Shown here one piece after another: positions 1 to 10,135 of a stretch of 61,409 nt of DNA. How positions within the stretch are numbered: position 1 is the stretch's first letter; each line of letters opens with the position of its first letter. Origin of the DNA: Zoopage sp. CT-All (taxonomy: Eukaryota > Zoopagomycota > Zoopagomycetes > Zoopagales > Zoopagaceae). Position numbers and translations under genes: made by a program. Under the pieces are notes generated by a model, which did not search any database, was not told the origin of the DNA, and was given only the letters and a program-made list of their open reading frames with translations. The stretch is taken from the NCBI GenBank assembly GCA_004114245.1, contig QZWS01000002.1, forward strand, positions 1 through 61,409. The letters run 5' to 3'.

Positions 1-453
1 CGCCGGTCAGTGACGGGATACGCGTTCATGCTGGCTGGCAGCACAATTTCATGGCATAGCAGGCGCCAGCCAACAGTGGCCCTCTCATCGACCGAGGCAG
101 AATTCATGGCAGCAGCGGAAGCCGCGACAGAAGCAATGTGGCTCCGCGGATTATTGAGCAATCTCAATCACGCACAACAAGAGGCAACTCCAATACTAGA
201 GGACAATCACGGCACCATCAAGCTGTCAGAGAACGATCACAGTCACCACCGGACCAAGCACATCGACGTTTGCTACCATTTCCTACGTGAGCGAGTCAAG
301 GCCAAGGAGCTGTGTCTAGTGCCATGTCCAACCCGCAGCATGGTGGCCGACATATTAACCAAATCCCTAGCAAAGATCAAGCAAGGCGAATTTCGAAAGG
401 GACTTGGATTATACCGACGAGCGGAAGTGTTGGAAGCTGAAGCGTCGGTCTAG
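1..453 (+). mobile_element. Ty1/copia retrotransposon fossil, 3' end of pol (RNase H region)
   Basis: The reading frame is open from the left window edge to a stop at 451-453. It encodes the RNase H part of a Ty1/copia polyprotein: an ISW element near the start, the ALSSTEAEF block, the [18 protein letters not shown] block, and the closing [11 protein letters not shown] segment typical of the very end of copia pol. The rest of the element lies outside the window, so its overall state and age cannot be judged. No matching pair of terminal repeats can be seen here. Confidence 0.9.
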
Positions 454-484
454 TCTTGGGTGCACTGACCAGGGTTCTCTTTTT

Positions 485-554
485 CATTCAACCCTGATCA
501 CCATCCAAGGCATGTCTAATGCATACCTGCATTCAACCCTGATCACCATCCAAG
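485..554 (+). repeat. Two 25-bp direct repeats, 45 bp apart
   Basis: An identical 25-bp sequence beginning CATTCAACCCTGATCACC occurs at 485-509 and again at 530-554. It lies between the copia fossil and the first multicopy-family gene. It could belong to the untranslated or terminal-repeat zone of the retroelement, or it could be an independent short duplication. Confidence 0.75.
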
Positions 555-736
555 TTACAAAACTTACTTCATTGGACTACTTCATGGCCGAGACGGCCGC
601 CAGCACAATCCAATCATCCGAGTTACAACAGGAACAAGCGTGCTCAACATGGGGTCCGCCAAAAAAGAGGCGGGGGAGATCCATGGCAGCCGTTTCATCG
701 ACAAAATTTCTCTCTTCTCCCACTCACCCGCTCGCC

Positions 737-1675
737 ATGCACCGTGTGCTCCGCAAATGCTACACTCCCGTTTGCGCACGAGATACACTCCTGAGACAGC
801 ACTGGAGGATGATGTATGCTTCAACCACGGCAAAGTATTCCACCCACAAGAAGGCTAGAAGAGAGAACAGCACGGACGTTAAATTGTTCGGCCGCATAAT
901 GGAAAACAGACTAAGAATCCGGGTCATCGGCAAAGAATCCTTCTCGGACGCGATGGGCATAGGACAAGCAACAGAACCGCCTCCACCCTCGGTCACTGAT
1001 CTGTACCTCGATGGAATGAGCCCCTTCAAGATACTCGGCTTTGATCCCGACGACTATCCGGAGATGAACGATACAACGTGCTCATTCCTTGGCAAGCTAC
1101 ATGTGGTGGCCATGAACAATGCTCAGCGTGCGGAAGTTTTCCAAGAAGAGGTGATCATCGACAACATGATAACGGATCTATTGAGGTCCGTCAAATACGA
1201 TGACGGTAGAGAGCTTATTATGGCACCCGGCATCATTGCGCCCTCCTTAAGGAGTAAATCGTTTGCAGCAAAAGCCACTCGAGAGGGAAGAAGAGGAAGC
1301 AATATCGTATGGGTTATGCAAGTGAACAAGCACTTGGCAGCCGCAAGGTTTAAGGAGGACGACATCCGGATCGCATCTTGCATGATTGCAGCATACCGGC
1401 ACAATGCCATACCAGCGGATGAAGTATACCCTGAGAGAATGATAGGTATCAAGATTGGAGGCGCCGATATCAACTTCTACTCGATGCAAATGACAGCCTC
1501 TTACCTGGAAGATATGCTACTAGGTGCACCCGAAGAAGACATCGAGGTATTCAAGTATCCCGGCAAGGAGGGCCTTAATCTTTTTGAGCCCAAGGAGAGG
1601 AAGCAGATACTCGATCATCTGTGGAGCATAAGATGTTATGCCGCAGGGTTGGATAAGATCAAGGATGGCTTCTAG
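737..1675 (+). CDS. Multicopy family protein, copy A (312 aa, function unknown)
   Basis: I do not recognise this protein, but two relatives lie at 28237-29280 and 28894-29787. The reading frame extends upstream of 737. I chose the ATG at 737 because all three copies start there with the same kind of Arg-rich segment (MHRVLRKCYTPVCARDTLL) and share a pyrimidine-rich leader just before it. The N-terminus resembles a mitochondrial presequence. Shared blocks follow: SFSDAMGI, PPPSVTDLYLD, a CSFLGKL segment and IASCMIAAY. In copy C the middle contains a D-x(6)-E-x-K pattern like a PD-(D/E)XK nuclease core; in copy A the D and E positions are N and V. This copy keeps about 55 C-terminal residues that B and C lack. 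No intron is evident. Confidence 0.7.
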   Translation: MHRVLRKCYTPVCARDTLLRQHWRMMYASTTAKYSTHKKARRENSTDVKLFGRIMENRLRIRVIGKESFSDAMGIGQATEPPPPSVTDLYLDGMSPFKILGFDPDDYPEMNDTTCSFLGKLHVVAMNNAQRAEVFQEEVIIDNMITDLLRSVKYDDGRELIMAPGIIAPSLRSKSFAAKATREGRRGSNIVWVMQVNKHLAAARFKEDDIRIASCMIAAYRHNAIPADEVYPERMIGIKIGGADINFYSMQMTASYLEDMLLGAPEEDIEVFKYPGKEGLNLFEPKERKQILDHLWSIRCYAAGLDKIKDGF

Positions 1676-2339
1676 GAAGTATTGAGTGCGCGGGTGATGG
1701 CTAGGTTTCAAGCCAGTGGCTGGTATCTTTGTAGCTGATTCCCTCGGGGGAATGATTGCTAGTATATTCTCTTGTAGACATCAACATCTGCTCATGCTTC
1801 TAAGAGAGCATCTCTACCACATCTCCTCTCCCCTTGTTGCCTCTAGCCACATAGCAACAATACAGATGTTGTACATTCATACTGACATAGACTACTTTCT
1901 CACAATAGCATTGCACATTCTTAGTGACCGGCGCAGAGGAACAGCGGTGCTGGTTATTCTTAGGGGCGACATGACTTTAGGTTTGGTGGACGGCAACAAA
2001 TAGCTATCGGCTGCAGCATATGCTCCACCGTGTCGCACCCTTTTAGGTGTGGCTTTGTCGTCATCTATTACACGTATAAATGCAAAGCATCCCAGGTAGC
2101 AGGACATACTCGAGTCGGGTGGGGTAGGCGGGTGTACTCGCTTCTTCTTCTTGGCCGTTCTGTCGGGATAGAGGTAGAGGAGACGTCGCCCAGCCGGCCC
2201 CAGCATATGGAACGTTCTGCTTTCGGGGCCAAATTGAATTTTATCCGGAGCGCGCTGGATTGCACTGCGATCGAGCTTCTTTCTAGGAACTCTGAGCTTC
2301 TGAGGGGCCGGAGGATCTGCCCTACTATCAGCAAAGCGA
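1676..2339. other. Intergenic stretch without a recognisable gene
   Basis: This is the 3' flank of the copy A gene and the convergent end of the small minus-strand hypothetical gene. Several short frames are open on both strands, but none shows a recognisable domain or repeat. I see no RNA gene. Confidence 0.5.
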
Positions 2340-2609
2340 TTACGCGTCACAAAACGTACACATTTCCTTCAATTCCAGCAGCAGGGGAAGAACCTTGGCA
2401 GCCTCTTCCTCCGATAACGAGACCAGGGAAAGGTAAGATCCGTTCTTGGCAGCGTAAAAGGGCATCGACGACCCCTTGACGTGCTGCCGCACCAGCTCTC
2501 TCGCCTCGTCGTCGCACCACCCATCGCTGAGCTGCTTGTCAATATACGCGACTATCACGTCGCCTGTCAAATCGTCGGCGGTTGGCTTTGCGATGGTGCG
2601 TGGGATCAT
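2340..2609 (-). CDS. Small hypothetical protein (89 aa)
   Basis: An 89-residue frame runs from an ATG at 2609 to a stop at 2340. The product has a plausible soluble composition (for example DLTGDVIVAYIDKQLSDG and SLSEEEAAKVLPLLLELKEM) with helix-forming acidic and leucine-rich stretches. No family is recognised. It is divergent from the p24 gene, with about 130 bp between the two starts, which would suit a shared promoter. The frame is open further upstream on the same strand, so the start is uncertain and an upstream exon is possible. Confidence 0.35.
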   Translation of the reverse strand: MIPRTIAKPTADDLTGDVIVAYIDKQLSDGWCDDEARELVRQHVKGSSMPFYAAKNGSYLSLVSLSEEEAAKVLPLLLELKEMCTFCDA

Positions 2610-2739
2610 GGAGCTGGACAGGCTGGGATCCCTTTTTCGACCGCAGTCGCCACATCTCGACCAGCCGCGAGCCGCCACATCCACCGTCTGGGCATCCCAC
2701 GCCGCGGCGCCGCTGTTGTTCCTGTTCCTCCCACACGCC

Positions 2740-3414
2740 ATGCAGATCTCTGGTCGACGAAGTGCCGCATTGGGTCTTGCCGCCGTTGCAGCCCTCGCTC
2801 TCTCAGCCCTCGCCCCCGCCCCCGCGAGCGCCACCGTCCTTTCCTACACTCTCTCGGCTGGCTCCACCGAATGCTTCCACGCCCTCGTCACCAAGCACGA
2901 CCAAAAACTCGCCTTCTACTACGCGGTCCAAGCCGGCGGTGATTTCGATCTCGATTATCACGCGACCGCACCGAACGGGGAGATCATGTTTAGCGGCTAC
3001 CGTGAGCGCAACGTCGATCTCGTCATGACCGGATACGATCTCGGCGAGTATACATTCTGTCTGGAGAACTATGGGTCGTCGTCGCACGCTGAAAAGGTCG
3101 TGGATTTCGAGGTGCTCTTGGAGGATGACGCCGTGCAGGCCTCCATGCCGCTCAAGCACCCCCTGGATCCCGAGAAGCAGTCCTCCATGCAGGAGTCCAT
3201 CTTCCGCATGCTCGGCACCATATCCAACATTGAGCGCTCTATGAAGTACTTCCACACGCGGGAGAGCAGAAATATGGATACGGTGGTGAGCACCGAGTCG
3301 CGCATCTTTTGGTTTGCCATTGTGCAGGGCATGGCTGTGGTGAGCATGGCCGTCGGGCAGGTGTTTGTGATCAGGACGTTCTTTTCGTCAAAGTCCGGGC
3401 ACGGAAGGCTGTGA
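2740..3414 (+). CDS. p24/EMP24/GP25L family cargo receptor (224 aa)
   Basis: This is a type I membrane protein of the early secretory pathway that helps select cargo into COPII vesicles and cycles between ER and Golgi. Visible parts in order: a hydrophobic signal peptide (about residues 1-31); a GOLD domain with the two conserved cysteines (ECFHALV and FCLENYG); a coiled-coil stretch around SMQESIFRMLGTISNIERSM; one membrane segment near residues 192-212; and a short cytosolic tail with a diphenylalanine motif (RTFFSSK) known to bind COPII. The length fits the family. There are no introns. The ATG at 2740 is chosen because it directly precedes the signal peptide. The subfamily (ERV25, ERP or EMP24) was not resolved. 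Confidence 0.88.
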   Translation: MQISGRRSAALGLAAVAALALSALAPAPASATVLSYTLSAGSTECFHALVTKHDQKLAFYYAVQAGGDFDLDYHATAPNGEIMFSGYRERNVDLVMTGYDLGEYTFCLENYGSSSHAEKVVDFEVLLEDDAVQASMPLKHPLDPEKQSSMQESIFRMLGTISNIERSMKYFHTRESRNMDTVVSTESRIFWFAIVQGMAVVSMAVGQVFVIRTFFSSKSGHGRL

Positions 3415-3575
3415 TGGGGGAGCAATTGTGGTTGTGTATGCGATGATTAAACTGGGGTTCATTGTGCCGCGTTTCGCCTGCACTTGAAACCAGGACATGC
3501 TCAAGGGCTTTTGTAGGGTGCAGTGGCGTCGTACTGGGCGATTGCTGGTCGCGACTTTGCCATCCAACAGCTTGC

Positions 3576-6338
3576 ATGTCCTTTGCGGCTGATCCCGCAT
3601 ACCTGCCGCTGGATTCAGCTCAAATACGCTCCTCCAGCGAAGGATTAAAGCTTAGGCATGCTTCTCGGCAACCTTCAGTCGGCAATGACCCCGCCATCGA
3701 TTTTGCGGAAGCAACGCGTAATTCCAGCCAACCTTCGAGCCTCTTCGATGACGAGCCGGGCCTCGAGCTTGCTGCGCGCAACGTCTCCGACTCGGACGAT
3801 CTAATCGAAGATGGTGCCATTGACAGCGATGATTCACCGTTCGAGATGGTCCGGATGGCGACGTCGAACAGAGACGACCCGAGCATTCCCACGCTCACGC
3901 TCCGCTTTTGGATCCTTGGCACCGTATTCACCATCTTGCTCTCCTTCGTGAATCAGTTCTTTTGGTTCCGAACAACCCCTCTGAGCATCGGCTCGACGAT
4001 CGTTATGCTTCTGACACTGCCGCTGGGCAAAGCTATGGCGCGATATCTTCCGCGGGATCGGTATATTCGCGTGTTTTTCTGGCGCCTCAATCTCAATCCA
4101 GGTCCTTTCAATATCAAGGAACATGTGCTCATATGCGTATGCGCCGGCGCAGCTGCAGGCACGGCATATGCCATTGACGTGGTGACTGTGAAGCGGGTGT
4201 TCTACAGGAACGATGATCTCGGGTATGCAAGCCCTGCTCCCGAGTACCGTTCTAACGCTTTGGCTGCTAGAATTCTCGGATCCTTCCTACTGGTGGTTAC
4301 AACCCAGTGCCTAGGATATGGTCTGGCTGGCATGGCCAGGAGCATACTCGTGAGACGATCTGCGATGATATGGCCTGCTGCGCTAGTCACCGTCGTGCTT
4401 TTCCGAACCCTTCATGAGCGTGATGACAGGGAGCTATCGGCCACTAACTCAACTGCTCGAAAGGATGGCCGGGCGTATCACTCGCTGGAATCAGACCCAC
4501 TCGGCATCAATGCGCCTACTGGATTCTGGTCAAGTATGTCCCGCACACGCTTCTTCATCCTCGCATCTGCCGCATCATGCCTCTACTACTTTCTTCCTGG
4601 ATACCTCTTCACAAGCCTTGGTTGTGTCTCGACGCTGTGCTATCTTGCACCAAAGAGCCGATTGGCCACGCTTGCCGGCTCTGGCACCCGTGGACTTGGC
4701 CTTTTGTCCTTTTCGCTCGATTGGAATACTATTGTCGCCTACCTGGGCTCTCCCCTGGTCACACCGCTCTGGGCCGAGGTGCGCTCCCTAGTCAATTGAC
4801 CTGGCTTTAGCAATATTTCGTAGGCCAATATTTTCGTCGGATTCGTTCTGGTCGCCTGGATCATTCTGCCGCTCGGGTACTCTGCCAGTGTCTGGGATGC
4901 TAAAACGTTCCCAATGATGTCATCTCGACTATTTCAAACCAACGGCTCCCACTACGATCCCATCAAGCTCCTCAACCCGCAAACGCAAGCCTTTGACCCG
5001 GTGGCCTACCAAGCACTCGGCCCATTACGCATGTCCTTCATGTTCGCCATTGCCTATGGCGTTGGATTCGCTAGCATCGCGGCGGTCATATCACACACCA
5101 TTCTCTACCACGGGGCGGAAATAGTCCAGCGATACAAGGATGCTCATGGCAAACCAGGCGTTCGAACAGCCGATGATATTCATGCTCGGCTCATGGACCG
5201 TTACCCCGATGTTCCAGACTCTTGGTACTTGTGGACGCTTGTCTTTAACACGGCTCTTGCCATATTCGTATGCGAGCATTACGAAATCCATCTTCCCTGG
5301 TATGTGTGCTCTCCGATTGTAAAATTTGCCACCTTGCTGCTATTAGGTGGGGTGTGCTTCTTGCTGTCAGCTTGGCTGCCCTATTTATCCTCCCGGTTGG
5401 CATCATCACAGGTACTCTTGATATTGTTTCGTCAAACTGGTCCGAGTATTATAGCCGTTACGAATCAAACGCCAGGACTGAACATTATCACTGAATTCAT
5501 TATCGGCTACATTCTTCCCGGGCAGCCCATCGCCAACGTGACCTTCAAGACGTAGATCACACCTATCAGTCTTTTCTCACTTAGCGACATAGATATGGCT
5601 ATATTGCGATGGCACAGGGAATCGGGCTCGTTGCAGACCTTGTGCGAATCAACACGTCATGACCACTGTAACTCACATGCGCTAGAAACTTGGCCATTAC
5701 ATCCACATTAATCCGCGCCACATGTTTATCGCTCAGATGTATGGCACAGTGCTCGCAAGCGCCTTCAATGTTATGACGGCCTATCTGATGTTCCGCTTGG
5801 TCCCCAATCTCTGCCTGGAAAGCACAGGGCAATGGTCTTGCTCGAACGCCAACGTGTAGGCGCGCCTAGCAATCCCGTGTTTGTCTAATATACCATTAGA
5901 TTCTTCAGCGCCAGCGTCATCTGGGGAGTGATTGGGCCTCAAAAGATGTTTGGCTTCGATGCCCTCTATCATCCGTTGCTCTGGTGTTTTGTGATAGGAG
6001 CAGTCTCGCCTATCCCTATTTGGCTTGTTGTGCGGAGATTCCCGGACTCGTGGCTGCAATATGTTCATATGCCGCTTCTCTTGGGCGCCGTTGCATCCAT
6101 GCCGCCTGCTAAACCAGTGATGTATCCATCTTGGTTCTTTATTGGATGGGCTTTCCAGAGTTGGATCGGGAAGCGACATACCGAGTGGTGGAAGAAATAC
6201 GGCTACGTTTTGAGTGGCGGTCTGGATGCTGGCGTCGTCGTCGCTGGTCTGATCATATTCGTCCTCTTCCAGTATCCCAAAGTTACGCTTGACTGGTGGG
6301 GCAACTCGATAGACTGTCCAGCGTTTCCTGACTTGTAA
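3576..6338 (+). CDS. OPT-family oligopeptide transporter (832 aa, 7 exons)
   Basis: This is a proton-coupled small-peptide transporter of the OPT family, expected in the plasma membrane. Six introns of 41-47 nt lie at 4779-4823, 5300-5346, 5412-5454, 5552-5592, 5642-5685 and 5856-5899; removing them gives one frame of 833 codons. The N-terminal ~100 residues are acidic and cytosolic-looking, followed by about 14 hydrophobic segments. Family landmarks include PLWAEANIFVGFV, NQTPGLNIITEFIIGYILPG, KTYGYIAMAQ, KLGHYIHINPR and GPQKMFG. The length fits the fungal family. The gene ends convergently with the Kelch-BTB gene, with a minisatellite between them. Confidence 0.92.
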
Positions 6339-6370
6339 TTATACGTGTATGTATACTTGTATGTGCCATT

Positions 6371-6466
6371 GAAGCTATGTGCTGTTGAAGCTATGCACCA
6401 TTGAAACTATGCACCACTGAAGCTATGCACCATTGAAACTATGCACCACTGAAGCTATGCACCATG
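6371..6466 (+). repeat. Minisatellite, six copies of a 16-bp unit
   Basis: Six tandem copies of a 16-bp unit close to GAAGCTATGCACCATT lie in the 3' intergenic space between the OPT gene and the convergent Kelch-BTB gene. Units alternate between GAAGC...CATT and GAAAC...CACT, suggesting a 32-bp higher-order unit. Confidence 0.9.
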
Positions 6467-6566
6467 GAAGCCTCAGACATCACGAATCTATATGTATTTA
6501 CAGGCACTGAACTTCAAATGTTTACAAACGATGACGCTCATGACTGGTCACTTTGAGGGAATAGAA

Positions 6567-9212
6567 TCAACTCATCCGCGTGTCTCCAGCTGATGACGAC
6601 AGGGGGACTGCGCCGGCCCCTTGTGCGCGAGCCACCTGCTGCCCAACGCCAACGACCCTCCGTGGATTGCTCACGGACATGGACTGGCCGTGTCCAGGTC
6701 CAAGTGCTGCAACATTGGATGCAATGGCAGATATGCGACTCGAATCGGCGCTGGCTCGACGCTGAAGGACTCCACCTACATATGCCAGCACCTCGTCGCG
6801 CGACTCTCTGATGTCATCGGAATCCCAAGCGCCCCCGCTCGCCTCTGCCTCTGCCAGCACGGCCGCGTCGCTCCAAAACTCAGGACTGGACTCCAGCCAT
6901 TCGACGCCATCTCTCCCTGCCAGCATGCGCAGAGCTCGAACTCGGAGGCCAACATGGCCGGCTCGACGAGCCACAACGAGGACGTGCCAAGCGACAGTCG
7001 GTCCGCCTTGCGATATACTCCCCTGCAGGCGGGCCGCAGCCGCTCGCGAAAGGCCAGGAACGTCGTACTCGACGCCAAGAACGAGCATCCCACACAGCAC
7101 GCTAACCAAGGTCTGTGCGGGGTCGATTTCGAGGGTATGCAGATAGTGCACAAAGCCGCGGACAGCATCGTAGCCTGCATGAAGGGTGACGGCTCTCGCG
7201 CGAGGAAGTGCAGGGTTGCGCTCCTGGTTGGACAATCGCCGGTCGAGGAAGCTCCACCGACGACGGAGCATGCTTGCATTGACGCGAACGGGCGGGGCAT
7301 CGGCCGGCGCCCGAGCGCGAATCTCAAAGTCGGAAAGGCGCGGATCGGCCCACAGCGCCAGGCCAAGCTCCCGCCCAACAGGAGATACGATCGGCTGAGC
7401 ATCTTCATATACGCCGTACGCATCCAGCCGCATTTCCACGACGTGCTCGAAATTGACCCGCCGATGCTCATAGTCCGCCATGAGCTGTCTGGTGCGATGC
7501 CCGAATATGAGGTATCGATCACCAGCGACGTCAAGCACTGCCCGATTCCAGCTGCCCTTGTCCAGCTGACGCGCAGTAGAGAGACGCGACCAGGTCAGGG
7601 TTGGCAGGTCCAGCCGCCAAATGCTAAACGATTGAGTGGTGTTGGTGAGGTAGGTACCGCTTATGATCAGAGTTTGGCCGGAACGCGAGCCGACGGGGAA
7701 ACGCAGGCCTGGCGGAAGCACGTCGCCGTGCATGCTTGTGCTGTGATCTTGCAGCGACATGGTCAACGGATCGATAACCTGCAGCTCGCGCTTCACCTCG
7801 GTAAAGTTATAATTGCTGTAGACGTAGGCTCGCTGCTCGCTTACTTCCAGAATGGATCGATATACGCCGCAGTGGCGCGGGAAATCCACGCGTCGCAGCC
7901 AGGTAAACGTGCGCAGGTCAAACAGGTGGGCATCTTCGAGGTAATTGTTGAGGATGTCCTGCCCGCCGACGACCAGCAGCTGGTGGCCGCAGATGGCGGT
8001 GAGATGGGCGTATCGAGGCGCCGGCGGGGTTCCGAGAATCGCGGGTCGGCGCCAGCGCACTCTGGGAATATCCGACGCCGACAGCTGCTGGCTCGCCGAG
8101 GGCGAGATTAGCGGCTTTGGCGACTCTAGCGATGAAACAGAGGCAGCGATGGCGCCATTGCCCCGGTCGGACGATACGGAATTGCTTCTGGGCGCTGTTC
8201 CTGGCCGGGCGGTTTCACTCGCCCTGGTGGCCGGTCGCGAGGAGTGCGGCGACGCTGGAGGGAGTAGCTCCAGGATATGCACATCGTTCAGTACGACGGA
8301 GGTGTCCTGTCCATCGCGAACACGGCGTTGGCCCATTCCGCCGAAAATGACCAAGGACGACTTGGAGTAAAGATTTGCCGAGTGGAAGTACCTGGCATTC
8401 GGGGGGCCAGTGCCGTGCTCATCCACCGAGACGGACTGGAGGGCGGACTTGCTCGCCGCGGCAGACGCCCCGCCCATCGAGATGCCTGCCGGCGGTGGCG
8501 ACAGCGTTGGATCCTCCTCTCGATGGTGGTGCCACGCAAACGACTTCATATCCAGCGAGTACAGCTCATTTGTCATTTTGCGCGTGCTCACGAGCCTTCC
8601 GCCGAATAAATAGACGCGGCGGGAGGCGTCGGGATGCCGCGGGTCGTGCAACACGGTCATGGATCCGCCGGCGAGGGGCGGCGGCACATCGATGGATGTT
8701 GTGTGCTGCATGAAGGCAAGATCCGTGATCGCGGGAGTCCCCGACTGCATCAGCGTGCCGCCGGACGACGCCGTGGTGAGGAGCGAGGTGACGGATGGCG
8801 ACGCGGATGGGAACCGGCGATGGCCGCCGGCAGCCGACGACGCCGCGGCCCCCGATCCCGTCGGCACCGCATGCCCGCCCCCGTTCGGCATGGACATGGC
8901 TTGGGATGCAGCGGTTTGCAGCGGGGGCTGCAAGTGCTGTGCGCCGCCGGCGGCTGGATAGGCCCGTGGCTGGAGGTGCGATGACGAGGCGGGCGACGCG
9001 GCGGTGGACTGTGTATACCGGTGGCCGCCGCTGCTGCTGCTCAGATTGCCGAGCCCGATGCCGCGCGCGGCCATGAGGGGACCGGCGGCATGCAGGGCGT
9101 GTGTTTCGGCCTCCATGGCGACGTGGTGTTGGTGTTGCGAAAAGCGATAGGCCTGAGCCAAGCGCAGTGCCCCTTGTACCGTCGACATCCGAAGGGGCTG
9201 CGGCCGGTCCAC
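6567..9212 (-). CDS. Kelch-repeat and BTB domain protein (881 aa)
   Basis: An intronless frame encodes a ~160-residue disordered, low-complexity N-terminus, then kelch-type beta-propeller repeats (YLFGGRLVSTRKMTNELYSLD, LVIFGGMG, LLVVGGQD, YLIFGHR), then a BTB-like segment near residues 640-780. In that segment the DFEIRARA and VHYLHTLEID motifs fit the BTB fold. Kelch before BTB is the arrangement seen in fungal Ral2-like proteins that act in Ras signalling, and that is my best guess at function. It is not a cullin-3 adaptor of the animal BTB-BACK-Kelch order. The ATG at 9212 was used. A possible 5' UTR intron (GTAAGT...CAG) just upstream would move the start to the next ATG, 18 bases inside. 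Confidence 0.75.
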   Translation of the reverse strand: MDRPQPLRMSTVQGALRLAQAYRFSQHQHHVAMEAETHALHAAGPLMAARGIGLGNLSSSSGGHRYTQSTAASPASSSHLQPRAYPAAGGAQHLQPPLQTAASQAMSMPNGGGHAVPTGSGAAASSAAGGHRRFPSASPSVTSLLTTASSGGTLMQSGTPAITDLAFMQHTTSIDVPPPLAGGSMTVLHDPRHPDASRRVYLFGGRLVSTRKMTNELYSLDMKSFAWHHHREEDPTLSPPPAGISMGGASAAASKSALQSVSVDEHGTGPPNARYFHSANLYSKSSLVIFGGMGQRRVRDGQDTSVVLNDVHILELLPPASPHSSRPATRASETARPGTAPRSNSVSSDRGNGAIAASVSSLESPKPLISPSASQQLSASDIPRVRWRRPAILGTPPAPRYAHLTAICGHQLLVVGGQDILNNYLEDAHLFDLRTFTWLRRVDFPRHCGVYRSILEVSEQRAYVYSNYNFTEVKRELQVIDPLTMSLQDHSTSMHGDVLPPGLRFPVGSRSGQTLIISGTYLTNTTQSFSIWRLDLPTLTWSRLSTARQLDKGSWNRAVLDVAGDRYLIFGHRTRQLMADYEHRRVNFEHVVEMRLDAYGVYEDAQPIVSPVGRELGLALWADPRLSDFEIRARAPADAPPVRVNASMLRRRWSFLDRRLSNQERNPALPRARAVTLHAGYDAVRGFVHYLHTLEIDPAQTLVSVLCGMLVLGVEYDVPGLSRAAAARLQGSISQGGPTVAWHVLVVARRAGHVGLRVRALRMLAGRDGVEWLESSPEFWSDAAVLAEAEASGGAWDSDDIRESRDEVLAYVGGVLQRRASADSSRISAIASNVAALGPGHGQSMSVSNPRRVVGVGQQVARAQGAGAVPLSSSAGDTRMS

Positions 9213-10135
9213 AGCACCCGAGGAGCGGATACCGAAGCGACAAGACTTACGTCGGCCACGTGGTGCTTAGAATGGGGCTAAAGAGGCGGGGAAGTGTGCG
9301 GCGGATGAGTGCATGCGCTGTAGCATCGCACCAAGCACTTGCTTCAAAGGCGTATGGCAGAGACTGGCAGCAATCGGCATAATGGCGCTGAAGCCGGCGC
9401 CCTGGCATCCAAATGAGCAATGCAAACAGTGGAACCTATTCGAAGCAAAGAACTTAACCCCTGGTCGGCTGATCGGTCACCTGACCGCAGGCGCGCGGTC
9501 ATCACCTGCTTGCCTACTTGCCTGCATGCTCCGGGAATAGCGTTGTGTACTATTTCGGCATTCCGCATTACTGCGCAACGAGCCCATCGCGCGTCTGCAC
9601 AGGGCGGCAGGGACGCGGGCGGGCGGTATGATCGTTGCGCGATAACACGAGCTCGGCAGATGACAGCCCAATCCGGCACAGCGCCGATCCCCGCCACTGG
9701 CATCTCCCAGCCACCACCTGCGCCGATGGTCTGGTGGTTTGCCGTGCCAGGCCACTCGCATCGCAGCCATCCGACGGGCGGCCCGCGCATGTCTCCCGCC
9801 AAGCCGGTTGTGCAACATGAGGCGGCGTACACATGACGCCAAGTTGGGATGTTGGACGCTCATGGCAGGTGCGTCGCACGCTGGTCTTTTTCACCACCCT
9901 CTGCCGCCCCGCGACGTCGTGTGCCACACTCTTCCTCAAGAAACGTCTCTCGCGTGTGCACCGGGCCGTCGCACGCTGCGCTGATCTCTGTGCGCTGGAT
10001 TCGCCGTCGCCGCCGCCGCCGCTGCCGCCGACTCTCACTCTGGCGCCGCCGTTGCCAAACCGTCTCTGCGTCATCCGGCCTGTGCGCATTTGAACGCTCC
10101 CTCTCTCCCTCTCGCTCGCTTTGCCGCCTGGTTGC
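9213..10135. other. Divergent promoter region, 923 bp, GC-rich
   Basis: This lies between the start of the Kelch-BTB gene (minus) and the PH-domain gene (plus). It is GC-rich, with a CCG-type trinucleotide tract near 10005-10030 and a pyrimidine-rich block (CTCCCTCTCTCCC) just before the plus-strand start. No recognisable protein domain is seen in any frame. Confidence 0.5.

Noticed and set aside
404-736. N-terminal extension of the copy A frame, open back into the copia end
   Set aside because: Copies B and C begin at the equivalent of the ATG at 737, and the upstream part has no similarity to them. It is chance readthrough from the retroelement 3' end.
6621-8111. Long open frame (496 codons) on the plus strand
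   Set aside because: It is antisense to the Kelch-BTB gene, whose kelch motifs are unmistakable. GC-rich codon use leaves the opposite strand open by chance.
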